Source of the DNA: Rhodococcus sp. G-MC3
Lineage (GTDB): Bacteria; Actinomycetota; Actinomycetes; Mycobacteriales; Mycobacteriaceae
Direction: 5' to 3'
DNA length: 64,000 bases
Assembly: GCF_030063335.1 (NCBI RefSeq)
Contig: NZ_JASISW010000009.1
Coordinates: 167,515 to 231,514 of the forward strand
Made by a program: the position numbers and the translations under genes. The notes beneath the pieces are model-generated. The model did not search any database. It saw nothing but the letters and a program-made list of their open reading frames with translations, and was not told the origin of the DNA. Below, in pieces: positions 36,225 to 46,937 of the stretch. Positions within the stretch are counted from its first letter, which is position 1. Each line of letters begins with the position of its first letter.

Positions 36225-36462
36225 TGGCTGACATGTCGGACCATACCCCCTCCCCGTACGGATGGAAAGGGGCGACCTGGCGCTGGCGATGGACCCGAGT
36301 AGCTCAGGGCAGATTGGGGAAAGTGAATTCGAAGACACCGGGCACGCCCGGACTCGGGACAGTCCTTCGAGCCTCATCCGGCTGGCGCGGCCGAGGCCAT
36401 CCGCATCACACGCTCGAGCGCACGCGCCGCCGTTCCGGTGACTCGGTACGCTACCTCGGGTG

Positions 36463-37833
36463 ATGAACTCCTACGGCGGTTCCGAGCGTGCGCCAGGGCG
36501 GGCTGTGATGTCGAAGCTCACTCCGGTGCGCCTCGTGGCGTTGGGCTTCGCGGCCGCGATTGCAGTGGGGGCCGGTCTGCTGATGACTCCGGCCGCTACC
36601 CAGTCGGGCAGCGACACCGACCTTCTTGCTGCACTGTTCACTGCGACGTCGGCGATGTGTTTGACCGGTCTGATCGTTGTGGATACCCCTACCCATTTCT
36701 CGGGACTGGGGCAGGGCATCGTTGTTGCTCTGATTCAGATCGGCGGCTTCGGCATCATGACAATGGCATCGTTGGTCGGGCTGATTCTCGCTGATCGAAT
36801 TGGCCTCCGGGGCCGCCTCAATGCTGCCGTCGAGGTACGAACATCTGGACTCGGAGACGTGCGAAGCGTCGTGATCGGCGTAGTCCGTACCAGCTTGGCC
36901 ATCGAGACGATCGTCGCGGGATGCCTCGCATTGCGCTTTGCTCTCGGATACGGTGAACCTCCCGCTCGTGCCATCTGGTTGGGCGTCTTTCACTCGGTGT
37001 CGGCGTTCAACAATGCAGGATTCGCGTTGTTCAGCGACAACATGATCGGTTTCGCCACTGATCCTTGGATCTGCGTTCCCCTGATGGTTGCCGTTGTTTT
37101 GGGAGGGCTGGGATTCCCGGTGCTCTTCGAAGTCGCCCGTCACGTGCGTCGTCGTTCTCGGCGCCGCTGGTCGTTGCACACTCGCCTGACGCTGTCGGTG
37201 AGCGCCGTTTTGCTGGTACTCGGACCCGTGCTGGTGTTGCTGCTCGAATGGTCCCGCACACTGACCGGGTACGGCATCACCGAGAAGTTCCTCGTTGCAT
37301 TGTTCCAGGGAGTGATGCCGCGTACAGCGGGATTCAACAGTATCGACTATGCGCAGGCCGATGACGCGACGCTGCTGGTAACGAATGTCTTGATGTTCAT
37401 CGGCGGTGGCAGCGGCGGAACCGCAGGCGGTATCAAGGTCACCACGTTCGCAGTACTGCTGTTCGTCATCCTGGCCGAGGTTCGAGGCGATCGGGCGGTG
37501 ACAGTGTTCGATCGCCGGATCGATGCGCGGGTGCAGAGGCAGGCATTGACGGTTGCCCTCGTCGGGGTGGCGCTGGTCATGGTTCCGGTGGTCGTCTTGC
37601 TGGCAGGGACGGACTTCGATCTCGATGTGCTCCTGTTCGAGGTCGTGTCCGCATTTGCGACGGTAGGTCTATCGACCGGGATCACCGCGCACTTGCCGGT
37701 GTGGGGCCAGCTAATTCTGATTCTTCTGATGTACTTGGGCCGCATCGGCTCTATTACGATGGTCAGTGCTCTCGCTGCACGAGATCGGGGCCGGCGTTAC
37801 ACACTTCCCACGGAAAGGCCGTTCATTGGCTAA
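36463..37833 (+). CDS. TrkH/KtrB-type potassium transporter subunit
   Basis: A 456-residue membrane protein with the four M1-P-M2 repeats of the Trk/Ktr family. The potassium filter loops are seen as TATSAMCLTGL, HSVSAFNNAGFAL, MPRTAGFNSID and EVVSAFATVGLSTGI. The start is uncertain: GTG 36460, ATG 36463 and ATG 36508 are in frame, and the last begins just before the first helix. Its stop overlaps the TrkA-like start by eight bases, so channel and gating subunits are co-translated. A kdp operon follows, making this a potassium-uptake locus. Confidence 0.9.
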   Translation: MNSYGGSERAPGRAVMSKLTPVRLVALGFAAAIAVGAGLLMTPAATQSGSDTDLLAALFTATSAMCLTGLIVVDTPTHFSGLGQGIVVALIQIGGFGIMTMASLVGLILADRIGLRGRLNAAVEVRTSGLGDVRSVVIGVVRTSLAIETIVAGCLALRFALGYGEPPARAIWLGVFHSVSAFNNAGFALFSDNMIGFATDPWICVPLMVAVVLGGLGFPVLFEVARHVRRRSRRRWSLHTRLTLSVSAVLLVLGPVLVLLLEWSRTLTGYGITEKFLVALFQGVMPRTAGFNSIDYAQADDATLLVTNVLMFIGGGSGGTAGGIKVTTFAVLLFVILAEVRGDRAVTVFDRRIDARVQRQALTVALVGVALVMVPVVVLLAGTDFDLDVLLFEVVSAFATVGLSTGITAHLPVWGQLILILLMYLGRIGSITMVSALAARDRGRRYTLPTERPFIG

Positions 37834-38491
37834 GAAACCGTCCTCCGACGTCGTCGTCGTCCTCGGCTTGGGCCGATTCGGAAAGTCGTTGGCGCTCGAG
37901 TTGATGTCTCGAGGCACCGAGGTCCTGGGAATCGATACCGACGAGTCCGTCGTGCAGCGTGTTTCGGAGCGTCTCACTCATGCGGCCGTCGCGGACACCA
38001 CGGACGAAGAATCGTTGCGGCAACTCTCGGTGCACGAGTACGACCGGGCTGTGGTCGGAATCGGATCCAACCTCGAAGCCAGTTTGCTTACCGCCTCCGC
38101 CTTGATCAATCTTTCGGTGAGCAACATCTGGGCTAAAGCGATCAGCAACGCTCACGCCAAGATCTTGAACCAGATCGGCGTCCAACACGTCGTGCGACCC
38201 GAACACGACATGGGCAAACGAGTGGCCCATCTGGTCCGAGGGCGCATGATGGACTACATCGAATTCGACGACGGATTTGCCATGGTCAAAACCTCACCGC
38301 CGACGTTTTTGATCGGAGACCGGCTGGGAGAGAGTGCAATACGCACCAAGTACAACGTCACCGTGGTAGCGATCAAACGCCCGGGTGAGGGATTCACCTA
38401 CGCCACCGCTGAAACCGTGATCAGCGCCGGTGACACCATCATCGTCTCGGGCCGCGTGGGCGATACCGAACGCTTCAGCGAACTGACCTGA
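37826..38491 (+). CDS. TrkA/KtrA-type potassium channel regulator (RCK)
   Basis: A 221-residue cytoplasmic protein with an N-terminal nucleotide-binding RCK fold (VVVLGLGRFGKSLALEL, then GIDTDE) and a C-terminal RCK_C domain (about residues 140-221, VTVVAIKRPGEGFTY). It binds ATP/ADP or NAD(H) and gates the membrane subunit. TTG at 37826 is chosen because GGAAAGG lies seven bases upstream and the product begins just before the first strand. It overlaps the transporter gene by eight bases. Confidence 0.9.
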   Translation: MAKKPSSDVVVVLGLGRFGKSLALELMSRGTEVLGIDTDESVVQRVSERLTHAAVADTTDEESLRQLSVHEYDRAVVGIGSNLEASLLTASALINLSVSNIWAKAISNAHAKILNQIGVQHVVRPEHDMGKRVAHLVRGRMMDYIEFDDGFAMVKTSPPTFLIGDRLGESAIRTKYNVTVVAIKRPGEGFTYATAETVISAGDTIIVSGRVGDTERFSELT

Positions 38492-38867
38492 ACCGGCCGT
38501 TCACGAGCCCCACAAGGACACAGCCACAACCTTTTGGAACGTGACGTCCGGTTCCTCGCCGGCCAAGAATGTGTGCCGGTGGTTCGGAGGATTGCAGCAC
38601 GCGAAATTCGTTCGGTCTGGTGCCGTCATCGGTGAAGTCGAATAGAAACAGAACGTAGCAAGACCGCCCCTCGAGCCTGTCGTCACATGCCCGTCGTGTC
38701 TGCCGTCAAATGCCCGTCGTGACTGTCGACGCGTGCGTAAAGAATCCGTAAGAGTGGTCGGTGGCGAGACTTTCCGGGCGTAGACATATCTGTGACCGGC
38801 GAGCGATATGCGAGCCGACCAGCGCGTATCTGCGCTGAACCACTATCTCGAAGAGGCACGATCTTCA
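38492..38867. promoter_or_regulatory. Promoter region of the kdp operon with a 17-base direct repeat
   Basis: This 376-base stretch has no convincing gene. Within it, GTCACATGCCCGTCGTG (38682-38698) recurs as GTCAAATGCCCGTCGTG (38705-38721) with a 23-base period, about two helix turns. Tandem sites on one face of the helix are typical of OmpR-type regulators such as KdpE, encoded at the operon's end. KdpE binding is inferred; the sequence of its site here is not known to me. Confidence 0.5.
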
Positions 38868-38975
38868 ATGGCTGATCTGGGTTATCTCGCCGCCATCGTC
38901 ACAGGATTCGGTGTGTGCGCACTGATTCTGCGGACGTTGTCGAGTACTACTACCTCGAAGGCGAAGACGAAGTGA
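38868..38975 (+). CDS. 35-residue membrane microprotein upstream of kdpF
   Basis: A small frame encoding one hydrophobic helix (LGYLAAIVTGFGVCALILRTL) and a Lys/Thr-rich tail (TTTSKAKTK). Its stop overlaps the kdpF GTG start by GTGA, which argues for translation. I recall unnamed short proteins at this place in other actinobacterial kdp operons, but no function. It could be a small Kdp accessory subunit or a coupling leader peptide. Confidence 0.6.
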   Translation: MADLGYLAAIVTGFGVCALILRTLSSTTTSKAKTK

Positions 38976-39070
38976 CAGTCGACGGATTCGCCAGCGTCGT
39001 CCTGGTGGGCATTGCTGTGTTGACGGCGCTCTACCTGTTCGTCGCTCTGCTTGATCCGGAGAGGTTCTGA
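38972..39070 (+). CDS. kdpF: KdpF, small subunit of the Kdp potassium pump
   Basis: A 32-residue single-helix peptide (GFASVVLVGIAVLTALYLFV followed by ALLDPERF). The PERF ending and the place directly before kdpA are characteristic of KdpF, which stabilises the KdpABC complex in the membrane. The GTG start overlaps the microprotein stop, and kdpA begins five bases after its end, with GGAGAGG inside the last kdpF codons serving as ribosome site. Confidence 0.88.
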   Translation: MTVDGFASVVLVGIAVLTALYLFVALLDPERF

Positions 39071-39075
39071 CTCAT

Positions 39076-40884
39076 ATGAACGCTGCTCTGGCTGCCGGAC
39101 TTCAGATTGCCGTCGTAGTGCTTGCCCTGGCGATCGCTTATGTTCCGCTGGGCGACTACATGGCCAAGGTTTTCGCTACCGACGACACCACCGATCGAGA
39201 CCAAGGCCACTACGCCCACGCCGGGGGCGGCCGGGCGTCGACGATGCGCGGTACCGACAGGGGAACGATCAGCACCAATACTGGTACTGGTACCACACCG
39301 GTGTGGGCCGACCTGCGGGTCGAATCCTGGATCTACCGATTGTGCCGTATCGAGCCGCGCTCCCAACAGACCTGGGTCGCCTACGCATTGTCAGTCCTCG
39401 GATTCTCCGCAGCAAGTGTGATATTTCTGTATGTGCTGCAACGCATTCAAGGTGTACTCCCCCTCAACGGGGGCCTGTCGGGGGTGAGCCCGTCCATCGC
39501 GTTCAATACCGCTATTTCGTTTGCGACAAATACGAACTGGCAGTCGTATGTTCCCGAGACGACGATGTCGAATTTGACCCAGCCGCTCGGTCTCGCTGTG
39601 CAGAACTTTGTTTCTGCGGCAGTCGGTCTCGCTGTCGCGATCGCTGTCGTTCGCGGATTCGTGCGGGTTCGGGTCGGAGGTGAGATCGGAAATTTTTGGG
39701 TAGATCTGGTCCGAGGAGTGTTACGCATTCTGCTCCCCCTGGCGTCGATCATGGCGTTGGCGCTCTTGACACAAGGCGTTGTCCAGTCCTTCAGTGCAGG
39801 ATTCGAATCGACCGGGCTGGACGGGGCGACGGTAACGAACGCGCTGGCGCCGGTTGCGTCGCAGGAAGCAATCAAGGAGCTCGGAACGAACGGAGGAGGC
39901 ATACTCGCGGCGAACTCCGCTCACCCGTTCGAGAACCCGACGCCGCTGTCGAACATTGTGGAGATCTTTGCCATTCTGTTGATACCGGTCGCTCTGACTC
40001 GCACGTTCGGAACGATGGTCGGTGACCGCCGACAAGGTTTGACATTGCTGGCCGTCATGTCAGGTCTGTTCGCTGCCTTGCTGGCGGTTACAGCCGCTGC
40101 CGAATCCGGCGCGCGCGGTGTCGCAGCTCAGGCGGCTGGGTCGATGATGGAAGGTAAAGAAGTCCGCTTCGGGATTCCCGGGTCGACCCTGTTCGCGGTT
40201 GCTACAACCGGAACCTCGACCGGCGCAGTGAATTCCGCGCACGACAGTATGTCACCGCTCGGTGGCGGCGCTGTTCTGCTGAACATGCTGTTCGGTGAAA
40301 TCGCGCCGGGCGGGGTCGGAACCGGCCTCTACGGCTTGCTCGTGCTAGCAATCATCGCGGTGTTCGTCGGTGGCCTGCTCGTGGGACGCACTCCTGAATA
40401 TCTCGGCAAAAAAATCGGTCAGCGCCAAATCACGCTTGCGGCCCTGTCAGTTCTTGTCATGCCGGCCCTGGTGTTGGTGGGTACGTCGATCACGGTGATC
40501 CTTTCGTCCACGGCCGGATATCAAGGCAACTCTGGTGACCCAGGAACGCCGGGATCGATACATGGTTTCACCGAGGTGTTGTACGCCTACGCCTCCGCTG
40601 CGAACAATAACGGCAGCGCGTTTGCAGGCTTGACTGTCACCAGCGATTGGTTCCAGACCTCGCTCGGGATCGCCATGCTGGCGGGCCGAGTTCTGCCGAT
40701 CATCTTCGTCCTGGCATTGGCCGGTTCACTTGCGACATCGAAACGTACTGCACCGAACCCCGGCACCCTCCCGACCACCGGTCCGTTGTTTACCGCTCTA
40801 GTACTCGGTACTGCCGTTCTTGTTGCGGCACTGACCTTCTTCCCGGCCCTGGCATTGGGCCCGATCGCAGAGGCATTGCAATGA
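39076..40884 (+). CDS. kdpA: KdpA, potassium-binding channel subunit
   Basis: A 602-residue membrane protein related to Trk/Ktr channels, forming the potassium-selective path of the high-affinity KdpFABC pump. Family motifs include [38 protein letters not shown] and [15 protein letters not shown], which line the filter. Length is slightly above the usual 560-590 because of an extra hydrophilic loop rich in Gly/Thr after the first helix (about residues 35-75). It overlaps kdpB by ATGA. Confidence 0.96.
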   Translation: MNAALAAGLQIAVVVLALAIAYVPLGDYMAKVFATDDTTDRDQGHYAHAGGGRASTMRGTDRGTISTNTGTGTTPVWADLRVESWIYRLCRIEPRSQQTWVAYALSVLGFSAASVIFLYVLQRIQGVLPLNGGLSGVSPSIAFNTAISFATNTNWQSYVPETTMSNLTQPLGLAVQNFVSAAVGLAVAIAVVRGFVRVRVGGEIGNFWVDLVRGVLRILLPLASIMALALLTQGVVQSFSAGFESTGLDGATVTNALAPVASQEAIKELGTNGGGILAANSAHPFENPTPLSNIVEIFAILLIPVALTRTFGTMVGDRRQGLTLLAVMSGLFAALLAVTAAAESGARGVAAQAAGSMMEGKEVRFGIPGSTLFAVATTGTSTGAVNSAHDSMSPLGGGAVLLNMLFGEIAPGGVGTGLYGLLVLAIIAVFVGGLLVGRTPEYLGKKIGQRQITLAALSVLVMPALVLVGTSITVILSSTAGYQGNSGDPGTPGSIHGFTEVLYAYASAANNNGSAFAGLTVTSDWFQTSLGIAMLAGRVLPIIFVLALAGSLATSKRTAPNPGTLPTTGPLFTALVLGTAVLVAALTFFPALALGPIAEALQ

Positions 40885-42974
40885 CCGTCACATCATCTCG
40901 ACTCGTCGACGAAGCCGACGTCGCCGACTCCCCATCACCGGTGCAGGCTGGTTATTTCAGTCCCCGGCAGATGTGGACCTCACTTCCGTCTGCGTTCGCC
41001 AAGCTCGACCCGCGGCACCTGGCCCGAAACCCGGTCATGTTCGTAGTGTTGATCGGATCGTTCGTCACCACCGTGCTCGCCGTGTTCGAACCGTCGGTGT
41101 TCTCGTGGCTCGTATCAGCCTGGTTGTGGTTCACGCTGCTGTTCGCGAACCTCGCCGAATCGGTAGCCGAGGGCCGGGGCAAGGCACAGGCCGCGAGTCT
41201 GCGTGCAGTCAAACGCGACACCGTCGCACGCCGCCGCACCCGAAGCGGTGTAATCGAGGAGGTTCCCGGCACCGAACTGCGGGTCGGTGACGAAGTCGTG
41301 GTCTCGGCCGGCGAAATCATCCCCGGCGACGGCGATGTGATCGAGGGTATCGCCACGGTCGACGAATCAGCGATCACCGGAGAATCTGCCCCGGTGGTAC
41401 GGGAATCAGGAGGAGACCGGTCAGCGGTGACCGGCGGCACCGGGGTGCTCTCCGACGAAATCGTCGTTCGCATAACCGCGGCGCAGGGCCAGACGTTCGT
41501 AGATCGGATGATCGCACTCGTCGAAGGCGCCTCTCGGCAGAAGACGCCGAACGAGATCGCGTTGAACATTCTACTGGCATCGTTGACGATCGTCTTTCTT
41601 CTTGCCGTCGTTGCGATCGGACCGATGGGCGCGTACGGCGGCCAAGCGCAGGATCCGATCAAATTGATTGCACTGCTGGTGTGTTTGATTCCCACGACCA
41701 TCGGTGCGTTGTTGTCGGCGATCGGTATCGCCGGCATGGACAGGTTGGTGCAACGCAACGTGTTGGCGATGTCTGGGCGTGCCGTCGAGGCAGCCGGCGA
41801 CATCGACACCCTGTTGATGGACAAAACCGGAACGATCACGTTCGGCAATCGCCGTGCAACTGAACTGCATCCCGCCCCCGGCGTCGACGCAGGCGAACTC
41901 GCTGCGGCTGCCCGCCTTTCGTCGTTGGCCGACGGCACGCCGGAGGGCCGAAGCATCGTCGATCTGTGCTCTCTGGACTATTCGTTGCCACTACACGCCA
42001 CGGACATCGAGAAGACCGGCTACTTCATCGCCTTCACCGCGCACACGCGAATGAGTGGAATCGATCTCGAGGGCACCCAGATCCGGAAGGGCGCATCAGA
42101 CTCCGTTTTGGCCTGGGTCCGCAGTAACGGCGGCCCGGCCACCGATTCGAATGTCGACCAGATAACGCAGAGCATCGCCCAGAAGGGTGGGACACCGCTC
42201 GTCGTCGCCACTTCGCCCGAGGGCGGTTCTGCGCGCGCGCTGGGTGTCGTCGAGCTCTCCGACGTCGTCAAACCTCACATCGCCGAACGCTTCGCACAAT
42301 TGCGCGCTATGGGTATCCGGACCGTCATGGTCACCGGCGACAACCCGCTCACTGCCAGAGCGATAGCCGATGAGGCCGGGGTCGACGACTTCCTCGCAGA
42401 AGCGACTCCGGAGGACAAGCTTGCACTTATCCGACGGGAGCAGGAAGGCGGACGTCTCGTCGCGATGACAGGTGACGGCACCAATGACGCGCCGGCTCTG
42501 GCCCAGGCAGACGTCGGGGTCGCGATGAACACCGGTACCTCCGCGGCCAAGGAGGCGGGCAACATGGTCGACCTGGATTCGGACCCGACGAAGCTGATCG
42601 AGGTGGTCGAGATCGGCAAGCAATTGCTGATCACCCGCGGCGCTCTGACGACGTTCTCGTTGGCAAACGACCTCGCAAAATATTTCGCGATTCTGCCTGC
42701 AATGTTCAGCGTCGTGTATCCACAATTGGATTCGCTCAACATCATGCGCCTCGCGACAGCGCAGTCGGCGATCCTGTCCGCGGTTATTTTCAATGCACTG
42801 GTGATAATTGGCCTGATTCCATTGGCACTCAAAGGCGTTCGCTATGTCCCGTCGAATGCGTCGACTCTGTTGCGCCGCAATCTGCTCTTGTACGGGGTGG
42901 GCGGCGTGATCACGCCATTCATCGGTATCTGGCTCATCGACCTCGTTGTTCGTTTCATCCCAGGGATAGGTTGA
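40881..42974 (+). CDS. kdpB: KdpB, ATPase subunit of the potassium pump
   Basis: A 697-residue P-type ATPase that drives the pump. The phosphorylated residue is Asp314 in [10 protein letters not shown], the actuator loop is [12 protein letters not shown], and the hinge is [22 protein letters not shown] at 40881 is chosen because it lies in the ATGA overlap with kdpA; a longer frame would run through kdpA. The kdpC start follows the stop by one base. Confidence 0.96.
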   Translation: MTVTSSRLVDEADVADSPSPVQAGYFSPRQMWTSLPSAFAKLDPRHLARNPVMFVVLIGSFVTTVLAVFEPSVFSWLVSAWLWFTLLFANLAESVAEGRGKAQAASLRAVKRDTVARRRTRSGVIEEVPGTELRVGDEVVVSAGEIIPGDGDVIEGIATVDESAITGESAPVVRESGGDRSAVTGGTGVLSDEIVVRITAAQGQTFVDRMIALVEGASRQKTPNEIALNILLASLTIVFLLAVVAIGPMGAYGGQAQDPIKLIALLVCLIPTTIGALLSAIGIAGMDRLVQRNVLAMSGRAVEAAGDIDTLLMDKTGTITFGNRRATELHPAPGVDAGELAAAARLSSLADGTPEGRSIVDLCSLDYSLPLHATDIEKTGYFIAFTAHTRMSGIDLEGTQIRKGASDSVLAWVRSNGGPATDSNVDQITQSIAQKGGTPLVVATSPEGGSARALGVVELSDVVKPHIAERFAQLRAMGIRTVMVTGDNPLTARAIADEAGVDDFLAEATPEDKLALIRREQEGGRLVAMTGDGTNDAPALAQADVGVAMNTGTSAAKEAGNMVDLDSDPTKLIEVVEIGKQLLITRGALTTFSLANDLAKYFAILPAMFSVVYPQLDSLNIMRLATAQSAILSAVIFNALVIIGLIPLALKGVRYVPSNASTLLRRNLLLYGVGGVITPFIGIWLIDLVVRFIPGIG

Positions 42975-42975
42975 G

Positions 42976-43614
42976 ATGCGGTTCTTGCAAAGATTTTTCG
43001 GCCAGATCGTGGCAGGTATGTCCGTTCTGCTGGCGCTGACGGTAGTTGTGGGTATTGGGTACCCGGCAGCAGTCTGGGCGGTGAGCCGCATCGGATCCAG
43101 CTCCGCCGAGGGTTCGCCGCTGCGCGATGGGAACGGATGCGTTGTGGGAAGTAGTCTGATCGGAGTCGATCCGCAGGTTGCCGCCGGGCTACCCGATCCC
43201 TTCTTCCACTCCCGAGTCACCGGTTCGATCGCCGACGAGGACGCCTTCGCCCCAGGAGACCCAGCGGCAGCGCTCCCGTCCAATCAAGGCCCCAGCAGCG
43301 ACGCACTGGCGGCATTCGTGGAAGAACGACGTTCGGTGATCGCCGAGCGCGAGGGAGTCGACCCCGTTGATGTTCCGGTCGATGCGGTGACCGGGTCCGG
43401 GTCCGGTATCGATCCGCACATCAGCCCGGCCTATGCGCGCATTCAAGTAGCCCGAGTGGCCGAGGAGAACGGTATGAGCGAGGACGCAATTTCTGTATTG
43501 GTCACCGAACACACCGAGGGACGGCAATTAGGATTCCTGGGCAACGAGGCGGTGAACGTCCCGGAACTCAATCTTGCACTTGGTTTGACTGTTCCCGGGT
43601 GCAGTACCAACTGA
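42976..43614 (+). CDS. kdpC: KdpC, accessory subunit of the potassium pump
   Basis: A 212-residue protein with one N-terminal membrane helix (about residues 10-32) and an extracytoplasmic domain. Typical KdpC motifs are seen: VGSSLIGVDPQ, YPAAVWAVSRI, and DPHISPAYARIQVARVA. It bridges KdpA and KdpB and raises ATP affinity. It starts one base after the kdpB stop, and kdpD begins ten bases after its end. Confidence 0.95.
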   Translation: MRFLQRFFGQIVAGMSVLLALTVVVGIGYPAAVWAVSRIGSSSAEGSPLRDGNGCVVGSSLIGVDPQVAAGLPDPFFHSRVTGSIADEDAFAPGDPAAALPSNQGPSSDALAAFVEERRSVIAEREGVDPVDVPVDAVTGSGSGIDPHISPAYARIQVARVAEENGMSEDAISVLVTEHTEGRQLGFLGNEAVNVPELNLALGLTVPGCSTN

Positions 43615-43624
43615 GACGCGGAAT

Positions 43625-46249
43625 GTGAATGAAGTTCACGAGAACAAGAAACCGGGTGGCCAGCCGATGAGCACGAGCACGATCGGATGCGGGGACGCCA
43701 AGCGTAGCGGCGGTGCTCTGCGGATCTACCTTGGTGCGGCGCCAGGTGTCGGGAAGACTTTCGCGATGCTCGGTGAAGCACACCGTAGGCAAAAACGGGG
43801 CTGCGATGTCGTCGCGGGCGTGGTGGAAACCCACGGCCGCGCCCGCACAGCCGAACTGCTCGACGGCATCGAAATGATCCCGCCGCGCATCATTCACTAC
43901 CGCGGATCGACAGCCGGGGAACTGGACGTGCCAGCGATCATCGAGCGGAATCCGAGGCTGGTACTGATAGACGAACTCGCCCACACCAACACCCCCGGTA
44001 GCACCCACGAGAAACGGTGGCAGGACGTCGATGCCATTCTGGCTGCCGGCATCGATGTGGTCTCGACCCTGAACGTGCAACACCTGGAAAGCCTCAACGA
44101 CGTCGTCGAACAGATCACCGGCGTCCCCCAACGCGAAACCGTCCCCGACTCTTTCGTACGCGCGGCCGAACAAATCGAGTTGGTCGATGTCGCACCGGAG
44201 GCATTGCGGCGCAGACTCTCTCACGGAAATATCTATGCACCCGAAAAGGTCGATGCAGCACTGAGCAACTATTTCCGCCAGGGAAACCTCACCGCTTTGC
44301 GTGAGCTGTCGCTGTTGTGGATTGCCGACCAGGTCGACGCGGCATTGGTCAAATACCGCAGCAACCACCACATCACGGACACGTGGGAAGCCCGCGAGCG
44401 CGTCGTCGTTGCGGTCACTGGTGGACCCGAATCGGAAACCTTGCTCCGCAGGGCCAGCCGGATCGCGTCGAAGTCGAGCGCGGAATTGATGGTGTTGCAC
44501 ATCATCCGGGGCGACGGTCTCTCCGGCGTTTCTGCTCCGCAGATGGGCAAAGTGCGCATACTTGCAACGAACCTCGGGGCGAGCATGCACAGCGTTGTCG
44601 GTGACGACGTTCCTACCACTCTGCTCGACTTTGCGCGCGGCGCCAACGCAACTCAGTTGGTCATCGGGACATCCAGGCGATCCCGGTGGGCCCGCATCAT
44701 GGACGAGGGCATCGGCGCCGCCGTCATACAGAACTCCGGAAAAATCGACGTCCACATGGTTACGCACGACGAAGTGAGCCGCGGGTGGCGGATCCGTCGG
44801 CTGATATCACCGGACCCCACGCACCGACGCATCCTGTCCTGGACCGCTGCGGTCGTCGTACCCATAATGTCCGCACTCGCAATGATGCTCGTGGATCCGT
44901 ACCTCGACCTCGGCGGTGAAAGCGCCTTATTTTTCATTGTCGTACTTGCTGTGGCGCTCCTCGGAGGCGTCGCGCCCGCCGCCCTGTCGGCCTTGATCGC
45001 CGGTTTGCTACTGAACTATTTCTTCGCCGAACCGCGATACAGCTTTACCATCGCCCAACCCGACAATTTCGTCACTACGGTGGTACTGCTCATCATGGCG
45101 GTCGCTGTCGCGGTTCTAGTGGATGCTGCCGCCCGTCGAGCACGCGAAGCACGCCGCGCATCTCGTGAAGCAGAATTGTTGACCCTTTTCGCTGGAACAG
45201 TGCTGCGCGGCGGCGACATTCGATCATTGCTGGAGCGTGTACGTGAAACATACTCACAACGAGCGGTGTCGATTGTCCGAGGCGCCGGCATCATCGTCGA
45301 ATCCGTCGGAGACGATCCGCCCGCTGGACCCGACGCCGCAGATACTGCTGTCGATACCCCCGATAGTTCGTTCACGCTGTTGCTGTCAGGAACGAAGACA
45401 GCAGCACACGACCGCCGAGTCCTGAGCGCTGTCGCAAATCAAGCGATGGGGTTGATCCGCCAAACCGAGCTGGCACGGGAAGCGAGCGCCGCAACCGGTA
45501 TCGCCGAAACCGACCGACTTCGACGGGCGTTGCTGTCCGCGGTGGGTCACGACCTCCGCACTCCCCTTGCGGCAGTCAAAGCATCGGTATCGAGCTTGCG
45601 CAGCACCGACGTCGACTTCTCGCCAGAGGACACCGCCGAGCTTCTCGCGACCATCGAAGAATCCACCGATCATCTGACCAGACTGGTCGAGAACCTGCTC
45701 GACTCGTCGAGACTGGCCGCAGGAGTCATCAGGCCCAGCCTGACAATGGTCTATGTCGAAGATATCGTGCACGCAGCCCTCACCGAAACGACGCGGGAGA
45801 GCGAACGAGTCGTGATCGATGTAGGCGAAGTGACTGCGGCAGCGGACGCGGGATTGCTCGAACGTGCGATCGCCAATCTGATCGACAACGCCGTGCACCA
45901 CGCACCAGGGGCGCCGGTCCGCATCGGGGCCGCGGAGGCAGGCGATCGTGTGGTGATCACCGTTGCGGACAACGGCCCAGGAATTGCGAGAGGAACGGAA
46001 GAGGCGGTATTCGAAGCGTTTCAACGACTCGGCGACACTGACAACACCACCGGCGTCGGGCTCGGACTGTCGGTTGTACGCGGGTTCGTCGAAGCTATGG
46101 GTGGATCGGTGAGCGTATCGGAAACCGCAGGCGGCGGAGTGACCATGACAGTCGAACTACTCTCCGGGCGCGCTGTGACAAACAACCCGAAGCCGACACC
46201 GAAATCTGCTCCGAATCGTCGACACGAAACAATATCTGCACATGACTGA
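43625..46249 (+). CDS. kdpD: KdpD, potassium-responsive sensor histidine kinase
   Basis: An 874-residue sensor. The N-terminal KdpD domain carries the Walker-like loop GAAPGVGKT and DELAHTNTPGS; a universal-stress-type domain follows (about residues 255-380), then four closely spaced membrane helices (about 395-510), a GAF-like segment, HisKA with His642 in AVGHDLRTPLAAVK, and HATPase_c (NLIDNAVHHAPGAP, GPGI, GVGLGLSVVRG). It senses low potassium or turgor and phosphorylates KdpE. The GTG at 43625 is the longest start; ATG 43667 also has a fair ribosome site. The end overlaps kdpE by eight bases. Confidence 0.95.
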   Translation: MNEVHENKKPGGQPMSTSTIGCGDAKRSGGALRIYLGAAPGVGKTFAMLGEAHRRQKRGCDVVAGVVETHGRARTAELLDGIEMIPPRIIHYRGSTAGELDVPAIIERNPRLVLIDELAHTNTPGSTHEKRWQDVDAILAAGIDVVSTLNVQHLESLNDVVEQITGVPQRETVPDSFVRAAEQIELVDVAPEALRRRLSHGNIYAPEKVDAALSNYFRQGNLTALRELSLLWIADQVDAALVKYRSNHHITDTWEARERVVVAVTGGPESETLLRRASRIASKSSAELMVLHIIRGDGLSGVSAPQMGKVRILATNLGASMHSVVGDDVPTTLLDFARGANATQLVIGTSRRSRWARIMDEGIGAAVIQNSGKIDVHMVTHDEVSRGWRIRRLISPDPTHRRILSWTAAVVVPIMSALAMMLVDPYLDLGGESALFFIVVLAVALLGGVAPAALSALIAGLLLNYFFAEPRYSFTIAQPDNFVTTVVLLIMAVAVAVLVDAAARRAREARRASREAELLTLFAGTVLRGGDIRSLLERVRETYSQRAVSIVRGAGIIVESVGDDPPAGPDAADTAVDTPDSSFTLLLSGTKTAAHDRRVLSAVANQAMGLIRQTELAREASAATGIAETDRLRRALLSAVGHDLRTPLAAVKASVSSLRSTDVDFSPEDTAELLATIEESTDHLTRLVENLLDSSRLAAGVIRPSLTMVYVEDIVHAALTETTRESERVVIDVGEVTAAADAGLLERAIANLIDNAVHHAPGAPVRIGAAEAGDRVVITVADNGPGIARGTEEAVFEAFQRLGDTDNTTGVGLGLSVVRGFVEAMGGSVSVSETAGGGVTMTVELLSGRAVTNNPKPTPKSAPNRRHETISAHD

Positions 46250-46937
46250 GAGCATCAAGACCCGAGTACTCGTCGTCGACGACGAACCACAAATCGTGCG
46301 GGCATTGCGCATCAACCTCACGGCGCGCGGTTACGACGTCATCACCGCTGACACCGGTTCCGCAGCACTCCGGGCGATCTCGTCCGAACGTCCCGACGTC
46401 GTCGTCCTCGATCTCGGACTTCCAGATCTCGGCGGCCTCGATGTCTTGGCAGGGGTGAGAGGTTGGAGCGCAATTCCCGTAATCGTGCTCTCCGCACGCA
46501 CCGACAGCAGCGACAAAATCGAGGCACTCGATGCCGGCGCTGACGACTACATCACCAAACCCTTCGGTATGGACGAATTCTTGGCACGCCTGCGAGTGGC
46601 AGTGCGGCGCCGAGCAACCGCGTCCGAAACCGGGGACCCGACAGTAGTTACGGCTACCTTCACAATCGACCTGGCCTCCAAGACCGTGATCCGCGACGGA
46701 CAGCACGTCCACCTGACGCGAACGGAGTGGGGCGTCCTCGAAATGCTCGCTCGTAACGCCGGCAAACTCGTCGGGCAAAAAGAACTACTGAGAACCGTGT
46801 GGGGCCCAGGCCACGATCGCGGATCGAACTATCTGCGAATCTACCTGTCGCAGCTGCGTCGCAAATTGGAAATCGATCCAGCGCGCCCCCGCCACCTCAT
46901 CACCGAAACAGGGATGGGATACCGGCTTCTCGAGTAG
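46242..46937 (+). CDS. kdpE: KdpE, response regulator of the kdp operon
   Basis: A 231-residue OmpR-type regulator with phospho-acceptor Asp57 in VVLDLGLPD, the acidic pair in VVDDEP, a lysine in YITKPFGMDE, and a C-terminal winged helix (LTRTEWGVLEMLARNAGKLV, GSNYLRIYLSQLRRKLE). It activates kdpFABC transcription when phosphorylated by KdpD. The start lies inside the end of kdpD. The paired direct repeats upstream of kdpF are candidate binding sites. Confidence 0.95.
   Translation: MTESIKTRVLVVDDEPQIVRALRINLTARGYDVITADTGSAALRAISSERPDVVVLDLGLPDLGGLDVLAGVRGWSAIPVIVLSARTDSSDKIEALDAGADDYITKPFGMDEFLARLRVAVRRRATASETGDPTVVTATFTIDLASKTVIRDGQHVHLTRTEWGVLEMLARNAGKLVGQKELLRTVWGPGHDRGSNYLRIYLSQLRRKLEIDPARPRHLITETGMGYRLLE

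Noticed and set aside
36297..36345. GAGTAGCTCAGGGCAG followed later by TTCGAAG looks like tRNA D-arm and T-loop pieces
   Set aside because: No acceptor stem pairs, no anticodon arm fits between the pieces, and the spacing is wrong.
38501..38868. Two 61-codon minus-strand frames upstream of kdp
   Set aside because: They lie across the promoter region and repeats, lack ribosome sites and show no conserved features.
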